A stretch of 64,000 bases of DNA from the NCBI RefSeq assembly GCF_001945445.1, contig NZ_MSXW01000026.1, positions 365,105 through 429,104 on the forward strand, in the 5' to 3' direction. Under the pieces are notes generated by a model. It searched no databases. It was given only the letters and a program-made list of their open reading frames with translations, and was not told the origin of the DNA. Below, one piece after another: positions 1 through 8,636 of this stretch (its first letter is position 1; each line of letters opens with the position of its first letter). Origin of the DNA: Pseudomonas sp. PA27(2017) (GTDB lineage: Bacteria; Pseudomonadota; Gammaproteobacteria; Pseudomonadales; Pseudomonadaceae). The position numbers and the translations under genes were made by a program.

Positions 1-552
1 GAACCAGGGCAGCACGTTGACGCACATGATGATCGCGCCGAACGAACCGAAGATGTAGGTCACCGCGTAGCCAACGGCGACGTTGCCCTGAAGTGCCTGA
101 ATCTGCTCGAGAGGCAGATCCAGTTTGGCGATGGCCGCACTGGCGGTTCCAATGATCGCCGACTGGGTCATGGAACCGGCCGCGATCCCGGCGGCCAGCC
201 CTTTATCCAGATCCAGGAGTTTGGCAGCGATCACCACCGTTGCCAGGCCGCTAAGCGCCATCAATGCGGCCAGCACGATTTCGCGCAGTGAATGGCGCCC
301 CAGTGAGCGAAAGAACTGCGGCCCGCTCTCGAACCCCACCGCGTAGATAAACAGCGCGAACAGCACCGCCTTGATACCGTTGTCGATGCTCACGCCAACC
401 TGACTGATGACAACGGCAGCAAGCAGCGACCCGGCCACGCCACCCAGTTGAAACTTGCCGAACTGTATGCCGCCAAGCCAATAACCAACGGCCAGGGATA
501 GAAACAGCGCGAGTTCGGGTGACTGGTTCAGAACCTGTTGCAGATATTCCAT
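1..552 (-). CDS. AspT/YidE-family transporter, N-terminal part (runs off window)
   Basis: The minus strand is open from an ATG at 552 to the window edge (184 codons, no stop), so only the N-terminal part is seen. It starts MEYLQQVLNQSPELALFLSL and continues with hydrophobic helices separated by short glycine-rich turns (LAVGYWLGG, FALFIYAVGFESGPQFF, GIPAAGSMTQSA). This layout is typical of the aspartate:alanine exchanger (AspT) family, inner-membrane antiporters of about 560 residues with TrkA-C domains in the middle, which lie outside the window here. Substrate cannot be told from this part; family members exchange aspartate/alanine or other small dicarboxylates. No regulator is adjacent; a 17-bp palindrome lies 126 bp upstream of the start. 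Confidence 0.8.
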   Translation of the reverse strand, partial: MEYLQQVLNQSPELALFLSLAVGYWLGGIQFGKFQLGGVAGSLLAAVVISQVGVSIDNGIKAVLFALFIYAVGFESGPQFFRSLGRHSLREIVLAALMALSGLATVVIAAKLLDLDKGLAAGIAAGSMTQSAIIGTASAAIAKLDLPLEQIQALQGNVAVGYAVTYIFGSFGAIIMCVNVLPWF

Positions 553-677
553 GGAGCTACCTTTGGTGAGCAATCCATACGCGTTGAAACGTAGGTGCGC
601 AGCAATGCAGGAATATCCGCGTGGCCAGATCCCGGGCGCCACAGCGATACAACATTCGTCACAGCATGCGAAGAGTG

Positions 678-694
678 GTGAGCGAATCGCTCAC
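678..694. promoter_or_regulatory. 17-bp perfect palindrome, possible operator
   Basis: GTGAGCGA-A-TCGCTCAC is an 8-bp inverted repeat around one base. It lies in the 274-bp gap between the AspT-like start (552) and the end of a LysR gene (827), so it could be an operator for the transporter. Neither strand has a T-run after it, which argues against a terminator. Confidence 0.35.
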
Positions 695-826
695 TGCACG
701 TTCAGGTGTGAGTGACCGGGCGCGTGACGCAGCGCGTTCATCCCATGAGCTTAATGACTCAAGCACAGCGCTAATAGCCTGTCAAAATCCCTCATCAGCG
801 TCAGACGGTCAGGCTTTGGTGGGGCT

Positions 827-1729
827 TCACCTCGTGGCAGGCACGCTGCCCAAATGGGCGAGCAGACTGCGCATCGGCATCGACAACTCGCTCCAGTCCC
901 TGAAGCACAGGCACAGTTCGCGCTGGGCCCAGGCGTCGTCCAGGGCGATCACTTTGAGGCCATGGCGGCGCCTGTGCAACTGGGCGATACCTAGCGGCAG
1001 GATGCCGAGGCCAATGCCATGGGCGACCATCTGGCAAAGCGCCTCGAAGCTGTTCATGCGAATGCGCACATCCAGTGGCCGACCGGCTACCCGCGCGTGC
1101 TCGTTGATGTGATCCTGCAACGCACTACCCTGGGCCAGCCCCACGAACGCTTCGCCGAGCACCTCGGCGAACGCCAGGCTGCGGCGGTCGGCCAGCGCGT
1201 GATGGGGCGCGGCGACCAGTACCAGATGGTCCCTGGCCACCGGCTGCAGGTGCAGGTGCAGGCCTTCGGCACTGACGGCACTGGACACGATGCCCGCCTC
1301 GGCCAGGCCGCTGGCCACGATGCGCACGATATCCACACTGGTGCGCTCCTTGAGTTCGATGCGCAGGCGCGGCCGCTCGGCCAGCCACGGCGCCAGCCGG
1401 TTGGGCAGGAACACCGTCAGCGCTGCGGTATTGGCGTACAGGTGCAGAGTGCCTCTGGCGCCGGCTGCGTAGTCCTGCAGCTCACCCTTCAAGGTGTCCT
1501 GCTGGCGCAGTATCAGCCGCGCGTGATGGGCTAGCGCCTCGCCGGCCTCGGTGGTGGTCACGCCGCGGGGGCGGCGCTCCAGCAGGGTCACTCCGACGCT
1601 ACTTTCCATCTTGCGCAAACGTTCGCTGGCAGAGGCCAGCGCGAGGTTCGCCCGCTGCGCGCCCGCGGTAATGCTGCCGGCATCGGCGATGCACAGAAAC
1701 AGCTGAAGGTCTGCCAGGTCGAGTCGCAT
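827..1729 (-). CDS. LysR-family transcriptional regulator
   Basis: A 300-residue protein beginning MRLDLADLQLFLCIADAGS, a standard LysR winged-HTH start; the open frame extends 28 codons upstream, but that part does not resemble the family, so the ATG at 1729 was chosen. Residues 1-60 form the HTH (SITAGAQRANLALASASERL then VTLLERRPRG), and about 90-290 form the periplasmic-binding-like effector domain. It is divergent from a TauE/SafE exporter gene that begins 108 bp away, the usual layout for a LysR protein controlling its neighbour. The effector is unknown. Confidence 0.88.
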   Translation of the reverse strand: MRLDLADLQLFLCIADAGSITAGAQRANLALASASERLRKMESSVGVTLLERRPRGVTTTEAGEALAHHARLILRQQDTLKGELQDYAAGARGTLHLYANTAALTVFLPNRLAPWLAERPRLRIELKERTSVDIVRIVASGLAEAGIVSSAVSAEGLHLHLQPVARDHLVLVAAPHHALADRRSLAFAEVLGEAFVGLAQGSALQDHINEHARVAGRPLDVRIRMNSFEALCQMVAHGIGLGILPLGIAQLHRRRHGLKVIALDDAWAQRELCLCFRDWSELSMPMRSLLAHLGSVPATR

Positions 1730-1837
1730 AGGGCCTCTCTGCCTCTGGTTTTGCCGAAGGCTGCACTGAGTTTTCCGCATTGTGCCGAGCCCCCCGGGCA
1801 GCTTCAATCGCACCGACCACTCAATCGAGCCTTGCCC

Positions 1838-2584
1838 ATGTACGACGCCACGCTCTACCTGCTATTGCTGATCGGTACCTTCCTGGCAGCGGGAATGGTC
1901 AAGGGCGTCACCGGCATGGGCTTGCCGACCGTGGCCATGGGGCTGCTGGGCACGCTGATGGCGCCTGCGGCAGCAGCGGCGATCCTGATCGTGCCGTCTT
2001 TCGTGACCAACCTCTGGCAGCTGTTCAGCGGCCCTGCACTGGCGCCACTGCTGCGCCGGCTGTGGCCGATGATGCTGTGCATCGTGCTCGGCACGCTGGC
2101 CGCTTCGACCTTGCTGGTGGTGGCCGATCCGCTCTGGTCGGGGTTCTGGCTGGGCATCGCGCTGATCGCCTACGCGCTCTACGCACTGCTCGCACCGGCC
2201 TTGCGTGTGGCGGCGCAGCTGGAGCGCTGGTTATCGCCAGTGGTGGGCTTGGCAACGGGGGTGGTGACCGGCGCGACCGGCGTATTCGTGATGCCGGCAG
2301 TGCCCTACCTCGGTTCGCTGAACCTGAGCCGCGACGAGCTGGTGCAGGCGCTGGGCCTGTCCTTCAGCGTGTCTACCCTGGCGCTCGCCATCGGGCTCTA
2401 CTGGCACGGCGCCTTTCAGGTCAGCCAGCTCGGCACCTCAGCCGCGACCATCGTCCCGGCGTTGCTCGGCATGTGGCTGGGCCAGCGGCTGCGCGCACGG
2501 ATCAGCCCCGTGCACTTTCGGCAGTGCTTCATGGCGTTCCTGATCCTGCTTGGCGTCGAGCTGGCCGCGCGGCCGTTGTTCTGA
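1838..2584 (+). CDS. TauE/SafE-family sulfite/organosulfonate exporter-like membrane protein
   Basis: A 248-residue, almost entirely hydrophobic protein with about eight predicted helices. The internal repeat typical of TauE/SafE (PF01925) is visible: GMVKGVTGMGLPTVAMGLLG near the N-terminus and GLATGVVTGATGVFVMPAVP in the middle. The family exports sulfite, sulfoacetate or other small anions through the inner membrane. The ATG at 1838 was preferred over an open extension upstream because it begins the first helix directly. It is divergent from the LysR gene at 827-1729, which probably regulates it. Its stop is 5 bp from the end of the convergent aminotransferase gene. Substrate not identifiable. 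Confidence 0.85.
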   Translation: MYDATLYLLLLIGTFLAAGMVKGVTGMGLPTVAMGLLGTLMAPAAAAAILIVPSFVTNLWQLFSGPALAPLLRRLWPMMLCIVLGTLAASTLLVVADPLWSGFWLGIALIAYALYALLAPALRVAAQLERWLSPVVGLATGVVTGATGVFVMPAVPYLGSLNLSRDELVQALGLSFSVSTLALAIGLYWHGAFQVSQLGTSAATIVPALLGMWLGQRLRARISPVHFRQCFMAFLILLGVELAARPLF

Positions 2585-2589
2585 GGCGC

Positions 2590-3780
2590 TCATTCGCGAG
2601 CGTCTTCAGCGCCATTCAGGGTGTCGGCGATGCCCTGCACGATCGCCTCGATATCTGCAGTGCCGACGATCAAGGGTGGCAAAAGCCGGATGGTCTGGCC
2701 TCGTGTCACGTTGATCAGCAAGCCGTGATTACGAGCGGCCAGCGCCACCAGGTCGGGGATCGGCTTGCGTAGCTCGATGCCGATCATCAGGCCCAGGCCC
2801 CGCACGGCCACCACCGCCGGATGCCCGCTCAGCACCTCGCGCAGCCGTTCGAGCAAGTGCAGCCCCTGTTCACGCGCGTTCTCTACCAAACCTTGCTGCT
2901 CGATGATGTCCACCACGGTACAGGCTGCGCGACAGGCCAGCGGGTTGCCACCAAAGGTGCTGCCATGGCTGCCGGGCGTGAACAGGTCGGCAACGCTGGC
3001 TTTTGCCAGGCAGGCACCGATGGGCACGCCATTGCCCAGACCTTTTGCCAGGGTGATGACGTCGGGCACGATGCCTTCATGCTGAAAGGCGAACCATTGC
3101 CCGGTGCGGCCCATGCCGGTCTGGATTTCATCGAGCATCAGCAACCAGTTGCGCCGCGTGCAATGCTCGCGCAGCGCTTTCAGGTACCCCGATGGCGCCA
3201 CCTGCACGCCGCTCTCGCCCTGTACCGGTTCGACCAGTACGGCTGCGATGCGATGGCCATGCTGTGCACAGATGCGCTCGAAAGCAGGCAGGTCGCCGAA
3301 TGGCGCCTTGACGAAATCTCCCGGCAAGGCGCCGTACGCCAACCGCACGGCAGGGCCATCGCTGGCAGCCAAGGTCCCCAGCGTGCGCCCGTGGAAGGCG
3401 TTTTCCATCACCACCACAAGCGGCTGTTCGATACCTTTGCGCCAGCCATGCAAGCGCGCCAGCTTGAGGGCCGTCTCATTGGCTTCCGCCCCGGAGTTGT
3501 TGAAAAACGTCCGGTCCAGGCCGCACAGGCGAGTGAGCTTTTGCGCCAACCGGTGCTGCCAATCGATGCTGTACAGATTGGAGGTATGCAGCAGCAGGCC
3601 CGCTTGCTCACTGATGGCGGCGACCAGCAAGGGATGGGAGTGGCCGACGTTGGTCACCGCAACGCCAGCCACTGCGTCCAGATACTCTCGCCCGGCCTGA
3701 TCCCAGAGTCGCGCGCCCAGGCCACGGACAAAACTCAGCGCCAGGGGCTTGTAGGTGGACATCAGGCAGTCGGTGGTCAT
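2590..3780 (-). CDS. Class III PLP aminotransferase, acetylornithine-aminotransferase-like
   Basis: A 396-residue fold-type I aminotransferase. The visible marks are NNSGAEANE near residue 95 (PLP phosphate binding), LMLDEIQTGMGRTG with the ring-nitrogen aspartate near 217, and ITLAKGLGNGVPIGA with the Schiff-base lysine near 246. Length and motifs match the ArgD/AruC group (N2-acetylornithine or succinylornithine:2-oxoglutarate aminotransferase); related enzymes use other omega-amino substrates, so the exact substrate is open. The ATG at 3780 has a GGAG about 9 bp upstream; a second ATG at 3762 has no Shine-Dalgarno. A LysR gene is divergent across 104 bp and is the likely regulator, which hints at a catabolic paralogue rather than the housekeeping arginine gene. 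Confidence 0.88.
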   Translation of the reverse strand: MTTDCLMSTYKPLALSFVRGLGARLWDQAGREYLDAVAGVAVTNVGHSHPLLVAAISEQAGLLLHTSNLYSIDWQHRLAQKLTRLCGLDRTFFNNSGAEANETALKLARLHGWRKGIEQPLVVVMENAFHGRTLGTLAASDGPAVRLAYGALPGDFVKAPFGDLPAFERICAQHGHRIAAVLVEPVQGESGVQVAPSGYLKALREHCTRRNWLLMLDEIQTGMGRTGQWFAFQHEGIVPDVITLAKGLGNGVPIGACLAKASVADLFTPGSHGSTFGGNPLACRAACTVVDIIEQQGLVENAREQGLHLLERLREVLSGHPAVVAVRGLGLMIGIELRKPIPDLVALAARNHGLLINVTRGQTIRLLPPLIVGTADIEAIVQGIADTLNGAEDARE

Positions 3781-3884
3781 GACGTAACGCTCCAGAGGTC
3801 ATCAGGTGGTTTTTGCAGTATCGTTAGCCACCCAAACTGGATAAACACCGTAATCCTTCAATCATCTTCAACCAGGGCTTGATA

Positions 3885-4808
3885 ATGGACTTGTTCCAGG
3901 CAATGTCGGTGTACGTGAAGGTCGTGGAAACCGGCAGCATGACCGCCGCTGCTCAGGCATGCTCGATCTCCACCACCATGGTCGGCAACCACCTGCGGGC
4001 TCTGGAGCAGCGTCTGGGCATGAGCCTGCTCAAGCGCACCACCCGCCGTCAGCGCCTGACGGAGTTCGGTACGGCCTATTACGAGCGCTGCCTGGAAGTG
4101 CTGGGGCTGGTGGCCGCCTCCGAACGCCTGGCCGAACAGGCCCAGGACGAGCCCGCAGGCACCTTGCGCATCACTGCGCCGCTGACTTTCGGCTCGGAAG
4201 TGTTGGCCCCCGCGCTGTGCGAATTCTCGCAGCAGTTTCCCAAGATCAAGCTGGACCTGGTGCTCAGCAACCTGCGGGTGGACCTGCTCGACAGCGGCTT
4301 CGACGCCGCTATCCGCATGGGCAACATGCAGGACAACGCCCGCCTGATCGCACGCCCCCTGCAGGACTACACCATGACCCTCTGCGCCTCGCCGGAGTAC
4401 CTGAAGCGCCGTGGCGTACCCCTGAGGCCGCAAGACCTGCAAGCGCACAATTGCCTGACCTTCGCCTACCCCGCCGGCGACGACTGGAGTGGCGTGGACA
4501 AACACTGGCGGCTGATGGGGCCGGACGGTGAAACCACCGTGGAGATAAGCGGCACCATGGTGATGAACAGCTCGGCAGCGCTGTACAGAAGCGCCACGGT
4601 AGGCGGCGGCATCGTCATGCTGCCCGATGCCTATGCCGAACAGGATCTGCGTGAAGGCCGGCTGGTAGCGCTGCTACCCGACCACCAATTGCCTAGCAGA
4701 CCGATGCACCTGATCTACTCGCCTGATCGCTATCAGCTGCCCAAGTTGCGCAGCTTCGTCGATTTTGCGCTGGCGCGCTGGGGCCAGCAGATACCGTCGA
4801 CGCAATGA
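3885..4808 (+). CDS. LysR-family transcriptional regulator
   Basis: A 307-residue LysR protein starting MDLFQAMSVYVKVVETGSM; the ATG at 3885 fits the family start better than the TTG two codons upstream. The HTH is at residues 3-62 (MTAAAQACSISTTMVGNHL then LLKRTTRRQRLTEFG), and the effector domain begins with AGTLRITAPLTFGSEVLAP. This form is close to the CrgA/AaeR branch of the family. It is divergent from the aminotransferase at 2590-3780 and probably controls it. A MITE-like repeat begins 20 bp after its stop. Confidence 0.9.
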   Translation: MDLFQAMSVYVKVVETGSMTAAAQACSISTTMVGNHLRALEQRLGMSLLKRTTRRQRLTEFGTAYYERCLEVLGLVAASERLAEQAQDEPAGTLRITAPLTFGSEVLAPALCEFSQQFPKIKLDLVLSNLRVDLLDSGFDAAIRMGNMQDNARLIARPLQDYTMTLCASPEYLKRRGVPLRPQDLQAHNCLTFAYPAGDDWSGVDKHWRLMGPDGETTVEISGTMVMNSSAALYRSATVGGGIVMLPDAYAEQDLREGRLVALLPDHQLPSRPMHLIYSPDRYQLPKLRSFVDFALARWGQQIPSTQ

Positions 4809-4828
4809 AGCATCGCCGCTCGTCCCTG

Positions 4829-5061
4829 AGAACCTGTTCATAATCGTTCACGATTTTGGCAGCTAAGTGGCGGGAGCGGCCGTTATCCGATCCATTGTGG
4901 GAGCCGCGACCTCGCGGCGAATGAGTCAGGCACCGCCGATAGGCAGTCAGGCTGCAATCGTTTCGCCCCGAGGTCGGGGCTCCCACAAGTTGGGTTGAGT
5001 GGCCGCTTCTGCCTTGTAGCAGCCTCTTTAATGTCGCCTAAAAAGATCGTGAACAGGTTCT
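4829..5061. repeat. MITE-like repeat, copy A (REP palindromes inside terminal inverted repeats)
   Basis: This 233-bp non-coding unit begins AGAACCTGTTCATAATCG and ends with the inverted counterpart CGTGAACAGGTTCT. Inside are two facing REP-like palindromes, GTGGGAGCCGCGACCTCGCG and CCCCGAGGTCGGGGCTCCCAC. A diverged copy with the same order of parts is at 24661-24891. No transposase is inside, so it would have to be mobilised in trans. Confidence 0.75.
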
Positions 5062-5076
5062 GAGCGGCCAGTTCGC

Positions 5077-5523
5077 TCAAGCCTGTTCGCCGCGTGCTGC
5101 CGTCACCGCGGTGCGTAAGCCCAGCAGGTAGCTGTCCACGCCAAAGCCGCTGATCTGCCCGCGCACCACTTCGGCGAACACCGAGTGGTGGCGGAAGGCC
5201 TCACGGGCGTGAATGTTGGACATGTGGATTTCCACCACCGGCACGGTGAGGATCGCCAACGCGTCGCGGATGCCATAGCTGTAGTGGGTCCAGGCGCCGG
5301 CGTTGATCAGCACGGCGTCCGTGCCCTCCAGGAAGGCCTGGTGGATACGCTCGCACATGGCGCCTTCGTAGTTGCTCTGGAAGCTCTCGATTTGCACACC
5401 GAGGGTTGCGGCCAGCTCGCCCAGGCGTGCATCGATTTCGGCCAGGGTGATGGTGCCGTACTGCAGCGGATCGCGCTTGCCGAACATGTTGTGGTTGATG
5501 CCATGCAGCATGAGTACGTTCAT
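5077..5523 (-). CDS. aroQ: Type II 3-dehydroquinate dehydratase-like protein
   Basis: A 148-residue protein of the normal length for type II dehydroquinases, which convert 3-dehydroquinate to 3-dehydroshikimate. Active-site features are present: Arg17 and Tyr22 in GKRDPLQYG, NAGAWTHYSYG with His80, and VEIHMSNIHAREAFRHHS with the catalytic His100. The usual GPNLN loop is changed to GINHN. The ATG at 5523 was chosen over upstream codons of poor sequence because the N-terminus then matches the family. It is the last gene of a leftward operon with an AroE-like gene but is separated from it by a 200-bp repeat. The altered loop and operon context suggest a catabolic or specialised paralogue rather than the aromatic-biosynthesis enzyme. 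Confidence 0.85.
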   Translation of the reverse strand: MNVLMLHGINHNMFGKRDPLQYGTITLAEIDARLGELAATLGVQIESFQSNYEGAMCERIHQAFLEGTDAVLINAGAWTHYSYGIRDALAILTVPVVEIHMSNIHAREAFRHHSVFAEVVRGQISGFGVDSYLLGLRTAVTAARGEQA

Positions 5524-5536
5524 CGTCAGTTCCTTT

Positions 5537-5735
5537 AGAGCCTGTTCAAAGTATCGCGAGCTAGAGCAATGCAAGGCCTAGGCGGCCCCGCAAAAACAGG
5601 CGAGGACCGGTCGCAGTCGCGCCCGACTTTACGAGCTGTAAATGAGCAGTCTGACGGGAACGCCTAGTTTGGGCTGGCAATCCAGCCTGTTTTTAACGCC
5701 GCACTGCCGACGCGCAGCAGACTTCGAACAGGTTT
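5537..5735. repeat. Second MITE-like repeat with related terminal inverted repeats
   Basis: This unit of about 200 bp starts AGAGCCTGTTCAAAGTATCG and ends with the inverted counterpart CTTCGAACAGGTTTCT. The outer dozen bases resemble those of the 4829-5061 element, but the interior is unrelated. It sits exactly between the AroE-like and AroQ genes, and its edge touches the AroE-like stop codon, so it splits an otherwise gapless operon. Confidence 0.65.
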
Positions 5736-6554
5736 CTATACCAGTGGCACGGTGAGTCGTTGGATTACCGGCCCGGTTTCAGGGCGCACGCCGCGCCACC
5801 ACTCGAAGGCTTCGGCCGCCTGCTCGACGAGCATGCCGACGCCATCCGCCAGCGTGCTTACGCCGGCCTTTTTGGCCACCTGCAGAAACGGCGTCAGCCC
5901 CTTGCCGTAGGCCAGCTCATAGGCCAGTGCCGCGTTGGCGAACACCGATTCCGGCACGGGCGGCAGCTCGCCGGTGAGGCTGGCCGAAGTGGCATTGATG
6001 ACCAGGTCGAACGACTCCCCGGCCAGCTCGTCGTAGGTGCTCAGCTGTAGGCGCGGGTCACTGACTTCTCTCTCCAGCACCCGTGCCTTGGCCATGTCAC
6101 GGTTGGCCAGCACCAGGCGCGCCGGGCCAGCCGCCAGGAATGGCAGCAGGGCACCGCGCACCGCGCCGCCGGCACCGAGCAACAACACACGGCGCCCAGC
6201 CAGCGGCTGGCCAAGGTTGTGCTCGATATCGCGCAACAGGCCGACGCCATCGAAGTTCTCGGCCAGCAGCGCATCGCCCTCGAACTTGAAGGCGTTGGCG
6301 GCCCGCGCCAGACGCGCCCGCTCGCTGGGCTGGGTGGCCAGCTCGAAGGCCTGTAGCTTGAACGGCGCAGTGATGTTCATGCCGCGCCCGCCCCGGGCCT
6401 GAAAACGCGCCACGTCAGCGGCGAAGTCGGTGGTCGAACCTTCGATGGCGGTGTACTCGATCCGCTGCCCGCAACTCTCCGCGAACAGCCCGTGAATCAG
6501 TGGGGACTTGGTGTGACCGATGGGGTTACCGATCACGGCGTATTGGTCTGTCAT
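5736..6554 (-). CDS. Shikimate dehydrogenase-family protein (AroE-like)
   Basis: A 272-residue protein with the AroE two-domain layout. The substrate domain shows the catalytic lysine in NITAPFK (Lys66), Asn87 in AANAF and Asp102 in NFDGVG. The nucleotide-binding loop is LLLGAGGAVRGAL near residue 125, followed by ANRDMAKA. The family oxidises or reduces shikimate or quinate with NAD(P). Its start overlaps the CoA-transferase stop by 4 bp. Because it sits in a LysR-controlled operon with CoA-transferase and hydratase genes, a quinate/shikimate-type or related polyol acid substrate in catabolism is more likely than biosynthesis, but this is inference. Confidence 0.85.
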   Translation of the reverse strand: MTDQYAVIGNPIGHTKSPLIHGLFAESCGQRIEYTAIEGSTTDFAADVARFQARGGRGMNITAPFKLQAFELATQPSERARLARAANAFKFEGDALLAENFDGVGLLRDIEHNLGQPLAGRRVLLLGAGGAVRGALLPFLAAGPARLVLANRDMAKARVLEREVSDPRLQLSTYDELAGESFDLVINATSASLTGELPPVPESVFANAALAYELAYGKGLTPFLQVAKKAGVSTLADGVGMLVEQAAEAFEWWRGVRPETGPVIQRLTVPLV

Positions 6555-7783
6555 GCTTTTGCTCCATGGCTGTACAGCACGCCTTCTGCCTGTAGCTGGG
6601 CGATTTCATCGAGGCTGAGGCCCAGTTGCGCGGCGACCTCGGCGTTGTGCTCGCCCAGGTCCGGCGCGACGCGGGTGACCGTGGTGTCGCAGTCGGAAAA
6701 ACGGAACGGCAGGTTCGGCAACTTCAGGGTGCCGTAGCGTGGATGCTGCTGCTCGATGAGCATGCCGCGGGCCTGGATCTGCGGGTCGTTGACCACTTCG
6801 TCGATGCGCTGCACCTTGGCGCTCGGCACGTCCACCTCATCGAGCAGCGACAGCAGACGGGCCACCGGATTGGCGCCCACCCAGCGACGCACGACGGCGA
6901 GGATTTCCTCTCGGTACTCGTTGCGCCCATTGAGCGTGTGGAAGCGCGTGTCGCTGCTGAACCCGGCAACACCGGCATCGGCCTCGACCAAGGCGGCGAA
7001 ACGCTTCCATGAATCGTCGACCTGGGCGGCGATCACCAGATCGCCATCGGCGGCGCGGAATACCCCGTAGAGCGTCGAGGTCGGCATGTCATGGCCGGTT
7101 TGCTGGGGCAGGATTTCCCCGCCGGACAGGGTGTAGCACTGCACTGCATACTCGTGCATCGACACCAGGGTGTCGTACAGCGCCATGTCGATGTGCTGGC
7201 CCTTGCCGCTGTTCACACGCCCCAGCAGGGCGGCGTTGATGGCCGCCACGGCGTGGATGCCGGTGTACATGTCGCCCAGGGAAATGCGCAGCAGCGGCGG
7301 CGCTTCACCCGGCGTGCCGACCATCTGCATGATGCCGCTCTTGGCCTCGGCGATCAGCCCGAAGCCGGCGCGGTGGGCATCCGGGCCGGTGTGGCCGTAG
7401 GCGGAAATCGAGCAATACACCAGCTTCGGGTTACGCTCGGAGAGCTCCTTGTAACCCAGGCCGAGTTTGTCCAGCGCGCCGGGACGGTAATTCTCGATGA
7501 ACACGTCGGCGCTGTCGCAGAGCTTGTGCATGAAGGCTTTGCCACGCGGGTCCTTCATGTTCACGCTGACGCCCTGCTTGCCCATGTTGAGCTGCAGGAA
7601 GTAGCCGCTCTGCTGGTCGTCGAGGATGAAGGCGTGTTGCCGGCCAGCGTCGCCGCTGCCAGGCCGCTCGACCTTGATCACTTCGGCGCCCAGTGCCGCC
7701 AGGCAACGCCCGACATAAGGGCCGGCGAGAAAATGGCTGTAATCGATGACGCGGATGCCTTTGAGCGGCAGTGGCTGACTCAT
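6551..7783 (-). CDS. CaiB/BaiF family III CoA-transferase
   Basis: A 410-residue protein matching the family III CoA-transferases in length. Characteristic elements are VIDYSHFLAGPYVGRCLAALGAEVIKVE near residues 12-39, FIENYRPGALDKLGL near 95-109, and the catalytic aspartate Asp171 in SLGDMYTG. These enzymes move CoA between carboxylic acids through an aspartyl anhydride intermediate. It overlaps the MaoC gene upstream and the AroE-like gene downstream by 4 bp each, showing translational coupling. In this operon it would activate the acid substrate that the MaoC protein then hydrates or dehydrates. Confidence 0.9.
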   Translation of the reverse strand: MSQPLPLKGIRVIDYSHFLAGPYVGRCLAALGAEVIKVERPGSGDAGRQHAFILDDQQSGYFLQLNMGKQGVSVNMKDPRGKAFMHKLCDSADVFIENYRPGALDKLGLGYKELSERNPKLVYCSISAYGHTGPDAHRAGFGLIAEAKSGIMQMVGTPGEAPPLLRISLGDMYTGIHAVAAINAALLGRVNSGKGQHIDMALYDTLVSMHEYAVQCYTLSGGEILPQQTGHDMPTSTLYGVFRAADGDLVIAAQVDDSWKRFAALVEADAGVAGFSSDTRFHTLNGRNEYREEILAVVRRWVGANPVARLLSLLDEVDVPSAKVQRIDEVVNDPQIQARGMLIEQQHPRYGTLKLPNLPFRFSDCDTTVTRVAPDLGEHNAEVAAQLGLSLDEIAQLQAEGVLYSHGAKA

Positions 7784-8238
7784 ACGCTGGCCTCCCGGCG
7801 CGGCACCATCAGGCGGTGTTCACCGCGCTGCACCACCTCGCCTTTCTGGTTGATCAATTCCGACGGCAGCACCACGATGCCCCAGCCCGGCTTGCTCTTG
7901 CTGGCACGCATGGAGCCGACGCGCATCTTTACGTGCAGCACGTCGCCGACGCGGATAGGCAGCAGGAAATCCCAGGTCCAGCCCAGTGACATGCCGGGCA
8001 GGAAGCGGTAATCGCACTGGGTCTTCAGGCCATCGGCGATGGAGAGGCCCATCAGGCCGTGAGCGACCAGGCCACCGAAATGGCTGGCCTTGGCGTATTC
8101 CTCATCAACGTGCACCGGTGTGTGGTCGCCGGTCAGGTCGGCGTACGCCAGGATGCGTTCCTTGGTCACCGTGTAGCTGGGGGTGATGGCTTCGTCGCCC
8201 TCTTGGGCATCTTCCCAGTATTTTTCGACGACGCTCAT
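7780..8238 (-). CDS. MaoC-like hydratase/dehydratase
   Basis: A 152-residue hot-dog-fold protein. The hydratase-2 motif appears as YADLTGDHTPVHVDEEYA (Asp38 and His43), followed by HFGGLVAHGLM. Family members add water to, or remove it from, enoyl-CoA thioesters. The ATG at 8238 was chosen because its ATGA overlaps the stop of the upstream VOC gene and no family resemblance lies further upstream. Together with the CoA-transferase it suggests a short-chain acyl-CoA step like that in itaconate or mesaconate breakdown, although the lyase and partner genes of those pathways are not here. Confidence 0.87.
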   Translation of the reverse strand: MSVVEKYWEDAQEGDEAITPSYTVTKERILAYADLTGDHTPVHVDEEYAKASHFGGLVAHGLMGLSIADGLKTQCDYRFLPGMSLGWTWDFLLPIRVGDVLHVKMRVGSMRASKSKPGWGIVVLPSELINQKGEVVQRGEHRLMVPRREASV

Positions 8239-8636
8239 GCCGACACCTCCACACGCGCATTCACCGCCAGGGCTTCGGCCACCGCACTGGCCGGCGAGGC
8301 CTGGATGAACTCCACCGCCAGGCCATCGGGCAGGCGCAGCCAGTTGCGGCCCTGGGGCATCTCGGTCACACCCTCGAAACGCCGGGCAGCGGCCAGCGCC
8401 GCTTCCATGTCTTCGCACATCATGCCCAGGTGGCCCATGCGTCCTTCCGGACCGGCGAAGCCGGGCTGGCTGATGAACTGCATGCCGCCGAGGGTCCAGT
8501 ATTGGGTTGGCTCTTCGAGGGTGCCGTGCACTTCGCGCATGGTCATGCCGAACACGTCGTGGAAAAACTCGATGTACCAATGGATATCACTGACCCAGAA
8601 GGCCACGTGCTCCAGATAGGCTTTGGGAATACTCAT
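8235..8636 (-). CDS. VOC (glyoxalase/dioxygenase) superfamily protein
   Basis: A 133-residue single-domain vicinal-oxygen-chelate protein. Expected metal ligands are present: His in YLEHVAFWVSD, His in RMGHLGMM and Glu near the end in LAVEFIQA. The family covers glyoxalases, epimerases, dioxygenases and metal-free binding proteins, so the reaction cannot be named. It overlaps the upstream reductase and the downstream MaoC gene by 4 bp, and the ATG at 8636 is fixed by that coupling. Confidence 0.82.
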   Translation of the reverse strand: MSIPKAYLEHVAFWVSDIHWYIEFFHDVFGMTMREVHGTLEEPTQYWTLGGMQFISQPGFAGPEGRMGHLGMMCEDMEAALAAARRFEGVTEMPQGRNWLRLPDGLAVEFIQASPASAVAEALAVNARVEVSA

